Source of the DNA: Xylanibacillus composti
GTDB taxonomy: Bacteria; Bacillota; Bacilli; Paenibacillales; K13
Assembly (NCBI RefSeq): GCF_018403685.1
Contig: NZ_BOVK01000024.1
Coordinates: 1-64,000, forward strand
Length of the DNA: 64,000 nt
Direction of reading: 5' to 3'
The notes under the pieces were generated by a model. The model searched no databases. It saw only the letters and a list, made by a program, of their open reading frames with translations, and was not told the DNA's origin. Shown here piece after piece: positions 1 through 9,700 of this stretch (positions are counted from its first letter, which is position 1; every line of letters begins with the position of its first letter). The position numbers were made by a program, and so were the translations under genes.

Positions 1-185
1 GGCAGATGAGGCGTTGATTGGCATTATAACGGATACGGATGACCGTTAGCGCAGAATGGACAAGTCAAATCAACGCTTTTTGGCCTCTAATGGACATCGG
101 CGGCCGTTAGAAAATCGAAAGAACGTTTTTTTTTTCGCTTTGATGGACATGGATGACCGCAGCAGCTTGAACCGGCTGGTCCGGT
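1..185. repeat. Dispersed intergenic repeat, copy 1
   Basis: This non-coding stretch is made of three spaced short imperfect palindromes. Unit 1 (27-49) has TAACGG and CCGTTA arms around ACGGATGA-like bases. Unit 2 (87-110) has CTAATGG and CCGTTAG arms. Unit 3 (141-160) is a degenerate TGATGGACAT/GACCGC unit. The same three units in the same order, with similar spacers, recur at about 57528-57660. The copy may extend left beyond the window edge. Confidence 0.75.
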
Positions 186-323
186 CATCCTTTCTGCTCC
201 TATCCGCTACTTTTCCTGCTCTGGCACCGTCCGATATTTCCGCAGATATTGGGCAGCAAGAAGCAACGATATGCCACGCAAATCCGTCCAGTATGGTACG
301 CAAATGGAACTGTCTGCTTCCTG

Positions 324-1175
324 TTAACTATCCAACTCGATCTGACTCGGCGGCAGAGGCTCCGGCTCTTGTCCCAGCATCTGCTGCAATTGTTTCGCGT
401 TGCTGGCCGCATCTCCGCCCGAATTGTTGTTGAACAGCACGCAAATCTCCTCGCACTGCTTCTCAAGTCGGATGAGCCGCGCTTTCCATTCCTCCAGCTC
501 AGCCTCGCTATAGCGGTACAGATAGCGAACGGCTCGCCATTCGTCGCGCTTCCCTTGGCGGTTCCATCCCTCCGCATTGCGACCGTGAAAGCGTACGATC
601 GTCCGCGTATGCGAAGTGACTCGTTCAACAGTCGGTACAGAGCCTTCTCCCGCCTGAGGCTCATCGCATATGCTGTGAATCCATCCTTCACGCTCCATGA
701 AGGCAAGCGTCTTCTCGATGTACGCTGGGCGAAACCAGGATTGGTGGCGAAATTCGAGCGCCACAGGCACATCGCCCATCCTTTCCCTCGTCCGCTTCAA
801 TAGCTCGACGTGTTTTTTGCAGCAGTCGAACCAGGGCGGATACTGGAACAACACCGCCTTCAGCCGCCCGGCCCGGTGAACCGGTCCGATCGAAAGATGA
901 AAGCTGTCGAACATCTCATCCGCGGTAGCGTACGGGAGCTTGCCTCTGGCATGCCCCGTCATACCCTGGTACGCCTTGAACACGAAACTGAAATGGCCGG
1001 GGGTGTCCCTCAACCATTTGGCGATATTCCGTTCCGGCTGCACCGCATAGAACGAGCTGTCTACCTCCACAACCGGGAAGTGGCGGCTGTACACTTTGAG
1101 CTTATCGCCGGCAGGGGTCCCGTCCGGGTACAGATCGTCATGATCCCCCCAACCAGCGAGTCCGATCAGAATCAA
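324..1175 (-). CDS. DUF72 family protein (YecE-like)
   Basis: This 283-residue protein is a full-length match in style to the DUF72/YecE family. That family has a TIM-barrel-like fold and unknown biochemical function. Visible family features are the N-terminal LIGLAGWGD stretch, the VVEVDSSFYAVQ segment followed by a W-rich block, FSFVFKAYQGMTGH, VLFQYPPWF, the central ALEFRHQSW motif, and C-terminal YLYRYSEAELEEW and VLFNNNSGG segments. The start is a TTG at 1173-1175, chosen because an AAGGAGGGG ribosome-binding site lies a few bases upstream. It sits alone between the dispersed repeat and convergent-oriented araR, with no evident operon partner. The family call is strong; the role is unknown. 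Confidence 0.85.
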   Translation of the reverse strand: MILIGLAGWGDHDDLYPDGTPAGDKLKVYSRHFPVVEVDSSFYAVQPERNIAKWLRDTPGHFSFVFKAYQGMTGHARGKLPYATADEMFDSFHLSIGPVHRAGRLKAVLFQYPPWFDCCKKHVELLKRTRERMGDVPVALEFRHQSWFRPAYIEKTLAFMEREGWIHSICDEPQAGEGSVPTVERVTSHTRTIVRFHGRNAEGWNRQGKRDEWRAVRYLYRYSEAELEEWKARLIRLEKQCEEICVLFNNNSGGDAASNAKQLQQMLGQEPEPLPPSQIELDS

Positions 1176-1272
1176 GCGAACCCCTCCTTGCCACGCCTTT
1201 CGGCATACACGTGTTTAACTTCTCCATCTCAGCATTGCGGCCGATCTCGTTGGTCGTGACGCACGGACAACG

Positions 1273-2382
1273 TTATTCCGCTTCGATTGCTCGTATGGTT
1301 TCCCCTTCTATGAGTACAGGTTCATAGTATGTGCTCGCGGGCAGATCTTTTTTGCCTTGCAGACGCCGGATAATCCAGTCTGCTGCGTCTCGTCCCATCT
1401 GTTCCTGCGGGTGGGTAAGCGTAGTGAGTTGAATATTCGCATTCTTGGCGATATACGAATTGTCCTGACCGACAATGGACAGCTCCCCTGGAATGGAGAT
1501 CCCCAGTCTTCTGCACACATGCACGACTTCCAACCCGACCTCGTCGTTGTAACACACCAGGGCGGTCAATTCGTGCAAATGGTCGCTGAGAAACTTCTCC
1601 AGGTTCGTTGACAAATCCGGCTTCGTCGTCGTATCGAAAGATAACACATGTCCAGGATCGAACGGCAACTTGGCTTCTCCAAGCGCCTTGATGAACCCTT
1701 TCATGCGATATTTCCCTTGCAAGTCATCCATCTTGGCTATTATGCCGATCCGCGTATGCCCTTTGGCGATTAGTTCATTTGTCGCGAGATAGCTGGACTG
1801 CACATCATCCAAACAGAAGAAAGGAACCTCCAGCTCTTCATAAAAGGCATTGATCATGACGAGAGGGGTCTCTTGCTCTTGAAACATCAAGTAGTAAGCG
1901 ATATTGGGATTGTATACGTTGCTCCTGGTAGGCTCGACAATCAGTCCGTCCACACCATTGGACAGCATCGTCTCCAACGCTTTTTTCTCTTGTGTGACAT
2001 CATTATTCGTACTCGCCAACAGCAAGGAATAGCTGTCTTCGTTCAACCGGCTTTCAATGCCGCGGATGATCGAAGGGAAGATGTAGTCCGAGATATAAGT
2101 CGTGATGACGCCGATCGTTTTATTCGTCGTTTTTCCATTCGATCTCAACCTGTACTGGTTGCTGACATACGTGCCCGACCCTTTCTCGCTTCTAAGAAAT
2201 CCCTCTTGCGATAACGCTAATATCGCTTTGCGGACAGTCTGCCGGCTCACCTTATACATATGCTGCAGAGCGGCCTCCGAAGGGATCTGCTCGCCTGCTT
2301 TGTATGTCCCCGACAAGATATGACTCTTGATATCATCAATGATGATCTGGTACTTTGGCTTCACACGGTCCACTTCTTTCAT
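1273..2382 (-). CDS. araR: AraR-type arabinose repressor (GntR/LacI hybrid)
   Basis: This 369-residue transcription factor has a GntR winged-helix N-terminus (about residues 8-75, with PSEAALQHMYKVSRQTVRKAI and GSGTYV) fused to a LacI/periplasmic-binding-type effector domain (about 90-369, starting IGVITTYISDYIF). This fusion is the hallmark of Bacillus AraR, which represses arabinose genes until L-arabinose binds. The gene is divergent from araB-araD-araA. Palindromes of AraR type lie next to its own start and in the araB promoter, so autoregulation and repression of the operon are inferred. The ATG at 2380-2382 has only a weak Shine-Dalgarno. Confidence comes from domain architecture plus neighbourhood. 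Confidence 0.93.
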   Translation of the reverse strand: MKEVDRVKPKYQIIIDDIKSHILSGTYKAGEQIPSEAALQHMYKVSRQTVRKAILALSQEGFLRSEKGSGTYVSNQYRLRSNGKTTNKTIGVITTYISDYIFPSIIRGIESRLNEDSYSLLLASTNNDVTQEKKALETMLSNGVDGLIVEPTRSNVYNPNIAYYLMFQEQETPLVMINAFYEELEVPFFCLDDVQSSYLATNELIAKGHTRIGIIAKMDDLQGKYRMKGFIKALGEAKLPFDPGHVLSFDTTTKPDLSTNLEKFLSDHLHELTALVCYNDEVGLEVVHVCRRLGISIPGELSIVGQDNSYIAKNANIQLTTLTHPQEQMGRDAADWIIRRLQGKKDLPASTYYEPVLIEGETIRAIEAE

Positions 2383-2398
2383 TCATACTTCAAAAAGT

Positions 2399-2408
2399 TG
2401 TACGTACA
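2399..2408. promoter_or_regulatory. AraR operator, araR-proximal
   Basis: TGTACGTACA is a perfect 10-bp palindrome within TTGTACGTACATA. It matches the core of known Bacillus AraR boxes and lies just upstream of the araR start. Its centre is 168 bp from the centre of the second identical palindrome at 2567-2576, which is close to 16 helical turns. Confidence 0.8.
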
Positions 2409-2558
2409 TATACTAGCATGAATTTCATATTTTGAAAATGCAGTGTCAAGTAATGTCGAAAAACGACAACTCAGCGAGTATGGATTGACCAGAAGAACGC
2501 CCGATGGTAAACAAGAAATCGTTCCTGTATTCCATGTATGTATAACTACCAATATTGA

Positions 2559-2587
2559 TTGACAAATGTACGTACAGGAAAATAAAC
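2559..2587 (+). promoter_or_regulatory. araBDA promoter with embedded AraR operator
   Basis: A -35-like TTGACA (2559-2564) is followed after 16-17 bp by an AT-rich -10-like AATAAA/ATAAAC (2581-2587). The palindrome TGTACGTACA (2567-2576) sits exactly between the two elements, so a bound AraR would block RNA polymerase. Repression is inferred; the sequence match and placement are seen directly. Confidence 0.75.
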
Positions 2588-2670
2588 TAAGGGTAGTGAA
2601 AGAGCCTTCTTCGATTTGCAATTCTCGCGTTGGAGGATTGCTCCTAACCGCGTACAGAAAGGGGACTCGC

Positions 2671-4287
2671 GTGCTCATGAATCAATGGAAAGAAGCGATA
2701 ATCAATGGAGACACTTCCCTAGGCATCGAATTGGGATCTACTCGGATTAAAGCGGTGCTGATCGATCGTCACTTCCAGACAATCGCATCCGGGAGCTACG
2801 AGTGGGAAAATCAGTTAAAGGGTGGATATTGGACATACGATCAAGCGGATATGATAACGGGCCTTCAGTCTGCTTATCGTGAAATGAAGCGGGAAGTGAA
2901 CAAGAGATACGGCGTCACCCTCCGCACCATCGGTTCGATTGGATTCTCCGCGATGATGCACGGGTACATGGCCTTTGACAGCAAGGGTGAACTGCTCGTG
3001 CCGTTTCGGACTTGGCGCAACGCAACAACAGGCGCCGCTGCAAGGAAGCTGACGGAATTATTCGGGTTCAATATTCCCGAGCGTTGGAGCATCGCCCATT
3101 TGTACCAGGCTATATTGAATGAAGAAGAGCATGTGCCGCGCATTGATTACGTGACGACGCTTGCCGGATACGTACATTGGCTGCTGACCGGCAACAAAGC
3201 GATTGGCGTCGGAGATGCATCAGGCATATTCCCGATTGATGAAGCAACCCATAACTACCATCCATCGATGATCCAGCAATTCGATGCGCTTATCGCAGAG
3301 AAGGGCTATCCGTGGAAGCTTGAGGATATTTTGCCGAGCGTGTATCTCTCCGGTCAGCAAGCCGGTGTATTGACAGAATCGGGGGTCGGCATTCTGGATC
3401 CGGATCGGGATCTTGCGCCCGGCATTCCGCTCTGCCCGCCTGAAGGCGATGCCGGAACGGGGATGGTGGCGACGAATAGCGTGAGGAAGCGCACCGGCAA
3501 CATCTCCGTCGGCACTTCCGTCTTTGCGATGATTGTTCTGGAGAAGGAATTATCCAAAGTGTATCCGGAGATCGACATGGTCACAACGCCAAGCGGCAGT
3601 CCGGTCGCGATGGTGCATGCCAACAACTGCTCCAGCGATTTGAACGCATGGATGGACTTGTTCCGCGAGTTTTCCGAGGCGATGGGCTTCGGTGCGGATT
3701 CCGGCAAGCTGTTCAGCGTGCTGCTGAATAAAGCGCTTGAAGCCGATCCGGATGGCGGGGGATTGCTCAGCTACGGCTATCTCTCGGGAGAGAATATTAC
3801 AGGGCTCGAGCAAGGCCGGCCGTTATTCGTTCGCTCGCCTGAAAGCAAGTTCAATCTGGCGAACTTCATGCGCACGCACTTATTCACAGCATTCGGAGCG
3901 CTGAAGATCGGCATGGACATATTGACCGAGAACGAACAGGTGGCGATAGACAGCATATTGGCTCATGGAGGTCTCTTCAAGACGCCTGTTGTCGGGCAGA
4001 AAATGCTGGCCGCTGCGCTGAACGTACCGGTGTCGGTCATGTCTACGGCAGGAGAAGGCGGGGCATGGGGGATGGCGCTTTTGGCCGCTTACATGACCAA
4101 CCAAGATCAAGGGGAAAGCTTGGAGGACTTCCTCGAACAGAAGGTATTCCAAGCTGTTGAGGGTGAGAAGCTGTCTCCGGACAGGGCGGATGTACAAGGA
4201 TTTGAAGCATTCATCGAGCGTTATCGGGCAGGACTGGCAATCGAACGGGCAGCTGTAGAGCATTTGCTAGAGAACGGGAGGGCATAG
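2671..4287 (+). CDS. araB: L-ribulokinase (FGGY family)
   Basis: This FGGY-type sugar kinase phosphorylates L-ribulose to L-ribulose 5-phosphate in cytosolic arabinose catabolism. The N-terminal phosphate-binding segment is [16 protein letters not shown]. Further ASKHA-fold landmarks are [39 protein letters not shown], and the C-terminal adenosine site with [12 protein letters not shown] and [19 protein letters not shown] at 2671 (538 aa) is preferred because AAAGGGG lies 6 bp upstream; ATG 2677 is an alternative. The frame stays open further upstream, but that part overlaps the operator and has no ribosome-binding site. It is followed 2 bp later by araD. Substrate is assigned from operon context, since FGGY kinases are hard to separate by sequence alone. 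Confidence 0.9.
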   Translation: MLMNQWKEAIINGDTSLGIELGSTRIKAVLIDRHFQTIASGSYEWENQLKGGYWTYDQADMITGLQSAYREMKREVNKRYGVTLRTIGSIGFSAMMHGYMAFDSKGELLVPFRTWRNATTGAAARKLTELFGFNIPERWSIAHLYQAILNEEEHVPRIDYVTTLAGYVHWLLTGNKAIGVGDASGIFPIDEATHNYHPSMIQQFDALIAEKGYPWKLEDILPSVYLSGQQAGVLTESGVGILDPDRDLAPGIPLCPPEGDAGTGMVATNSVRKRTGNISVGTSVFAMIVLEKELSKVYPEIDMVTTPSGSPVAMVHANNCSSDLNAWMDLFREFSEAMGFGADSGKLFSVLLNKALEADPDGGGLLSYGYLSGENITGLEQGRPLFVRSPESKFNLANFMRTHLFTAFGALKIGMDILTENEQVAIDSILAHGGLFKTPVVGQKMLAAALNVPVSVMSTAGEGGAWGMALLAAYMTNQDQGESLEDFLEQKVFQAVEGEKLSPDRADVQGFEAFIERYRAGLAIERAAVEHLLENGRA

Positions 4288-4289
4288 CC

Positions 4290-4985
4290 GTGTTAGAGCG
4301 ACTGAAAGAAGAAGTGTATGAGGCCAATTTGGAATTGCCCAAGCAAGGACTTGTCAAATTCACATGGGGCAATGCAAGCGGTATCGATCGGGAGAGCGGC
4401 CTTATCGTCATCAAGCCGAGCGGAGTCAGTTATGAAGCGATGAAACCGAGCGATATGGTGGTCGTCGATCTCGACGGTCATGTCGTAGAGGGCGAGTTGA
4501 GACCTTCCTCCGACACCGCCACGCACGCTGTTCTGTATAAGCATTTTCCGCAAATCGGCGGTATTGTGCATACGCACTCTACCTGGGCAACCATCTGGGC
4601 GCAAGCCGGTCTTGATGTGCCCGTTATGGGAACGACGCACGCCGACACCTTCTATGGTGCCGTTCCCTGCGCCCGATTCCTGAAGCAAGAGGAGATCGAC
4701 CGGGGATACGAATACGAAACAGGCCGCGTCATCATCGAGACATTCGAGGAGCGGGGCTTGGATGTCATGGCGATTCCGGCCGTCCTGCTCCAAGGGCACG
4801 CGCCTTTCACCTGGGGCAAGGATGTGAAGTCGGCTGTCGTCAACAGCGTTGTGCTGGAAGAGGTTTGTATGACGAATCTATACGCGCGTCAGTTGAACCA
4901 TTTCGCCAAGGAATTGCCGCAAGGCATCCTGGATAAACACTATCTTCGCAAGCACGGGAAAGATGCCTACTACGGGCAGAAGTAA
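4290..4985 (+). CDS. araD: L-ribulose-5-phosphate 4-epimerase
   Basis: This 231-residue class II aldolase-family enzyme converts L-ribulose 5-phosphate to D-xylulose 5-phosphate, the last step before the pentose phosphate pathway. Visible signatures are [19 protein letters not shown], and the zinc-site [12 protein letters not shown], where two histidines coordinate metal. A third ligand is the histidine in [11 protein letters not shown]. Length is normal for the family (about 230). The GTG start at 4290 lies 2 bp after the araB stop, with a GGGAGGG ribosome-binding site inside the end of araB, so translation is probably coupled. It is the middle gene of araB-araD-araA. Confidence 0.95.
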   Translation: MLERLKEEVYEANLELPKQGLVKFTWGNASGIDRESGLIVIKPSGVSYEAMKPSDMVVVDLDGHVVEGELRPSSDTATHAVLYKHFPQIGGIVHTHSTWATIWAQAGLDVPVMGTTHADTFYGAVPCARFLKQEEIDRGYEYETGRVIIETFEERGLDVMAIPAVLLQGHAPFTWGKDVKSAVVNSVVLEEVCMTNLYARQLNHFAKELPQGILDKHYLRKHGKDAYYGQK

Positions 4986-5023
4986 GGGGTAACGACACTT
5001 TTACAGAAAAGAGGATGATCAAG

Positions 5024-6448
5024 ATGTCTAAAGCAGCAACGAAACAGTTTTGGTTCGTCGTCGGTTCGCAGCATCTGTATGGGGAAGAAGCGCTTGCAGA
5101 AGTCAGGGCGAACGCACAGACGATGACGGATGCCTTAAATAACAGCGGTGTGCTGCCATATCCGCTTGTTCTGCAGGATCTGGCCGTCAGTGCGGATACC
5201 ATCACCAGTATTATGAAAGAGGTCAACTATCGCGACGAGGTAGCGGGTGTCATCACCTGGATGCATACGTTCTCGCCTGCGAAGATGTGGATTCGCGGGA
5301 CCAAATTGTTGCAGAAGCCGCTGCTTCACTTGGCTACGCAGTTCAATGAAAGCATTCCTTGGGCAACGATCGACATGGACTTCATGAATCTGAACCAGGC
5401 CGCGCACGGAGATCGCGAATACGGATTCATCAATGCCCGCCTGAACAAGCAAAACAAGATCGTCGTCGGATACTGGAAGCGTCCGGAGGTGCAGCAGCAG
5501 ATTGCGGATTGGATGGACGTGGCGGTTGCCTATGACGAAAGCTTCAACATCAAAGTCGCTCGGTTCGGCGATAATATGCGCCATGTTGGCGTAACCGAAG
5601 GGGACAAGGTTGAGGCGCAGATTCAATTCGGATGGACCGTAGACTATTACGGAATCGGCGATCTTGTCCAGTACGTGAATGCGGTGACGGAGAAGGAAAT
5701 CGATGAGCTGATGGGTGAATATGCAGAGCTCTACGACTTCGATTACGGGAATTACAGCAAGGAAGATTGGGAAGCCAGCGTTAGAATCCAAGCCAGCTAT
5801 GAGATCGCGCTTAAACGTTTCTTGGACGAGAGAGGATACAATGCGTTCACCTCGAACTTCGAAGATCTGCACGGCATGAGGCAGCTTCCGGGTCTTGCCG
5901 TGCAGCGCCTGATGGCGCAAGGGTACGGATTTGCCGGAGAGGGCGATTGGAAGACTGCTGCGCTTGATCGGTTGTTGAAGGTCATGAGCCGTAACCAAAA
6001 CACGGGCTTTATGGAAGATTACACGTACGAGTTGGCTGCCGGTCAGGAGTCTATTCTGCAATCCCATATGCTTGAAGTGGACCCGAGCTTGGCAAGCACA
6101 AAGCCGAGAATCGTCGTATCTCCTCTCGGAATCGGTGACCGTGAAGATCCGGCGCGTCTCGTATTCGACGGCAAGGCCGGCGAGGGCGTCGTCGTATCCA
6201 TGGCGGACTTCGGGACGCACTACAAGCTGCTGATCAACGAGATTACCGCGTTCGAACCGACGGTTCCAGCTCCGAAGCTTCCCGTGGCTCGCGTTCTGTG
6301 GAAGGTGAAGCCGAATTTCCAGGACGGGGTCAAAGCCTGGATCGAGAACGGCGGCGGACACCATACGGTCGTTTCCTTGAACCTGACGACAGATCAGATC
6401 GTCACCTACGCGAAGCTGGTTGACTTGGAGTACGTCGTTATAAAGTAG
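5024..6448 (+). CDS. araA: L-arabinose isomerase
   Basis: This 474-residue enzyme interconverts L-arabinose and L-ribulose, the first step of the pathway. Family landmarks are [14 protein letters not shown] at the N-terminus, [73 protein letters not shown] (carrying an active-site glutamate), MEDYTYEL and [14 protein letters not shown] 5024 is chosen over the in-frame ATG 5015, because AAAAGAGG (5007-5014) is correctly spaced from 5024 only. It is last in the ara operon and is followed by a hairpin terminator. No arabinose transporter is encoded next to it in this window. Confidence 0.97.
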   Translation: MSKAATKQFWFVVGSQHLYGEEALAEVRANAQTMTDALNNSGVLPYPLVLQDLAVSADTITSIMKEVNYRDEVAGVITWMHTFSPAKMWIRGTKLLQKPLLHLATQFNESIPWATIDMDFMNLNQAAHGDREYGFINARLNKQNKIVVGYWKRPEVQQQIADWMDVAVAYDESFNIKVARFGDNMRHVGVTEGDKVEAQIQFGWTVDYYGIGDLVQYVNAVTEKEIDELMGEYAELYDFDYGNYSKEDWEASVRIQASYEIALKRFLDERGYNAFTSNFEDLHGMRQLPGLAVQRLMAQGYGFAGEGDWKTAALDRLLKVMSRNQNTGFMEDYTYELAAGQESILQSHMLEVDPSLASTKPRIVVSPLGIGDREDPARLVFDGKAGEGVVVSMADFGTHYKLLINEITAFEPTVPAPKLPVARVLWKVKPNFQDGVKAWIENGGGHHTVVSLNLTTDQIVTYAKLVDLEYVVIK

Positions 6449-6516
6449 TCGGGAACCATCATAGCTGCCAATGCAATAGTATGTGCCTGGATGCATGTAT
6501 AAATAGTCGAACAGAA

Positions 6517-6559
6517 CCCCTTGCGGTAAGAGTAACTCTCTTCTGCAGGGGGATTTTTT
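6517..6559 (+). terminator. Rho-independent terminator after araA
   Basis: CCCCTTGC pairs with GCAGGGG (one bulge) and the inner AAGAG pairs with CTCTT. The stem is followed by a run of six T. It closes the araBDA transcript. Confidence 0.8.
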
Positions 6560-6703
6560 ATGAAATGGGTAGGGAGAACTAGGATCAGATTCCTGCTATT
6601 TACAAAACTTTCAATCCGATTTTACATAGCGCAAAAGCTTCCTAAACCTCTCTCAGCTATACTTTGGGAGAAAGTGAGAAAAGTATAGGAGGGATATGAT
6701 GCA

Positions 6704-9700
6704 ATGAGATCGATCAACAGAAAGTGGCTGGCTCTATTCTTAAGCAGCATGCTCTTATTCACGAATTTCTTCACGCTGATGCCGAATCAGGCGTCTGCTG
6801 CGAATGGAGCGATGACGGTAGCCGAGGCCATCGCCAATAATAGCGGCAGCGGTACAGTAGAAGGGTATATTGTCGGACATGCTACCGGCTCTCGCACCGC
6901 CAAGTTTACCCCGCCATTCGCCAATGATTTCAACTTCTTGATTGCCGATTCTGCGAGTGAGCGGGATTTGACCAAGGTGTTGGATGTCCAGGTTACAGCT
7001 GGGTACAGAGCCGAGTTCGGGCTTCAGACGAATCCCGATCTAATCGGGAAGAAGGTTCGAGTGTCGGGAAGCTTCCAGCTCTACAACAACTTCCCTGGAC
7101 TCAGAAGCCCAACCGCGATGGCATGGGTTGTAGAAGAGACAGACCCCGACGTCGTCTCAATTGCTGATGCGCGGGCAGCCGCCGACGGGGAAACGGTCGT
7201 AATCAGAGGGGTCGTGACCACGCCATCCGGCGTCTATGGCAAGAAGAGCGTGTACGTGCAAGACGATACGGCGGGCATTCTGCTATACCAGGATCAGATA
7301 GATCTGAAACCGGGCGATGCGGTCAAGGTCACCGGTACCAAGACGACCTATGCGAATGAAGTGGAAATCATCAATCCGACCATAGTCATAACGGGTGCGG
7401 ATGCAGTCCCGGCACCTATCGCATTGACTCCGGCAACGGTAACGGGCAACGTATACGGCCAGCTGGTAAAGCTTGCCGGGGTAACGGTCAGCGACATTGC
7501 GGATGTCGGCGCGTATGGGTCGTATTCCTTCTATGCGAATGGCAGCGACGGTCGAATCCTCATCTATGTAGACAATCGGACAGGCCTGACCAAGGATGCT
7601 GTCCGCAACGGTCTTGTCGTAAACATCACTGGCGTGGTCATTCCTTATGGCGGCGGTCTGGAAATCAAGCCAACCGGTGTGAACGATATCATTCCGGCAT
7701 TGGCAGACGGGACCGGCAAGAAGGTATTATTCGCCAATACGCACGGCCAAACCGCGGGTGCGTCGGACTGGATTATCGACGGCGGATTTTCTGATTTCGC
7801 GGATGGGCTGAGAGCGGAAGGCTTCACCGTGGATCAGCTGGAGCGCGACTATCCGTTCGATTTCAGCGAACAAGCCATCACGCTGGAGAAGCTGCAAGAA
7901 TATGACGTATTCATTCTCGGTGAAGCGAATATTCCGTTTAAGACGTCTGAACAAGATGCCATGCTTGCTTATGTGCAGGGCGGGGGAAGCATCTTCTTCA
8001 TCGGCGACCACTATAATGCGGACCGCAACTATAATCGTTGGGATTCCACCGAGGTCTTCAATGGTTATCGCCGCGGCGCATACGGAAATCCGACGAAAGG
8101 CATGTCTGCAGAAGAGGCGAGCTCTGGAGCTATGCAGGATGTGACCAGTACGGATTGGCTGGGGACGCACTTCGGCATTCGGTTCCGCTACAATGCGCTG
8201 GGCACAATTGAAAGCGGACATATTGTGGTGCCGCCGGGTGATTCGTTCGGCATAACGGAAGGTGTAAGAACAGTTGAGATGCATGCCGGCGGTACGCTGG
8301 CGATCCTGGACCCGACGATTGCGAAGGGGCTTGTGTATGTGCCGGAGAACCCGCCTGCATGGGGACCTGCGGTGGATCAAGGGGTTTATAACGGCGGGGG
8401 CATTGACGAAGGGCCCTTTGCGGCTATAGCCAAGGTAGGCGCGGGGAAAGCTGCGTTCATCGGCGATTCCTCACCGGTGGAGGACGCCTCGCCGAAGTAT
8501 CTGCGCGAGGACAGCGGCGCCACCAAGACGACCTATGACGGATTTCTGGAAGAAGGAGACAACAGCGAATTTTTGCTCCAGACCGTGAAATGGCTGGCCA
8601 TTCAAGAAGACTATACAAGCTTCGAAGGGCTGGTCGAATTAAGCCCTGTTACGCCGTTGCTGGATTTTGAGAATCCTGCGGACTCGACTGAGCCGCAAAC
8701 GGAGCCATGGACAACCCCGCCGGCCGGATACAAGTGGCATGATCCGACTACCTTCGCGCCAGGCTCCTATGGTTCGGGTAAAGAAGCGCCGGGGCCGGTC
8801 GTCATTCCAGGTGTGACATCGATCGGAGAGGCAAGACAATACCCGGTCCGTACCACGCTGACTGTAGAAGGGACCATTACCTCGAAGCCGGGCTCCTGGG
8901 GCGGACAAGCATTCTACCTGCAGGATGAGACAGGCGGCATTTATATTTACCAGACCTCGAACGGCTACCAGCCCGGTCAGCGCGTACAGGTGACAGGGGA
9001 AGTGACGCTGTACAATACGGAGCTGGAATTGGCCAATGTGTCCGAAATCACCGTACTTGGCACTGGCACGCTGCCGGCACCGAAGGTGGTGGATACGGTA
9101 GACGACAGCAACCAGGGGCAGGTTGTAAAGCTGGAAGCTGTCACGATTACGAATATTGTGAGAGCAGACAGCTATGGCACGCTTGAGCTCCGGGCGGTGA
9201 AGGGGGACGTCAGCACGCTCGTCCGCATCGATAACCGCACGGGGGTGAACTACGATACCTTTACGGCTCAATACACCGAAGGCGACGTGTTGGATCTTGC
9301 CGGTGTTGCCAGCATCTATAACGGGACGTATCAGCTGAAGCCCCGTTCAGCGGATGATATTGCATTCTCCGACTATGGTTCGGACTGGATCGAAGTGGAT
9401 CTGATCGGCCTCAACGATCTTCACGGCAAGATCGATCAGCGCTATGAATTGGATATTAACGGCGACGGCTTGGTGGATGGCACCTATGGCGGAGCGGAGT
9501 ACTGGGCGGCCTATGTTCGGGAGGTGCAAGCCGCTAACCCGGATACCTTATTCGTTGGCGTAGGCGACCTGATTGGCGGAAGCTCCCCGGTATCCGCACT
9601 GTTCCAGGATGAGCCGACAGTTGAAATCTTGAACGCCTTGGACATGGACGTGAATACAGTCGGCAACCACGAATTTGATAGAGGTGTCACGGAATTGATG

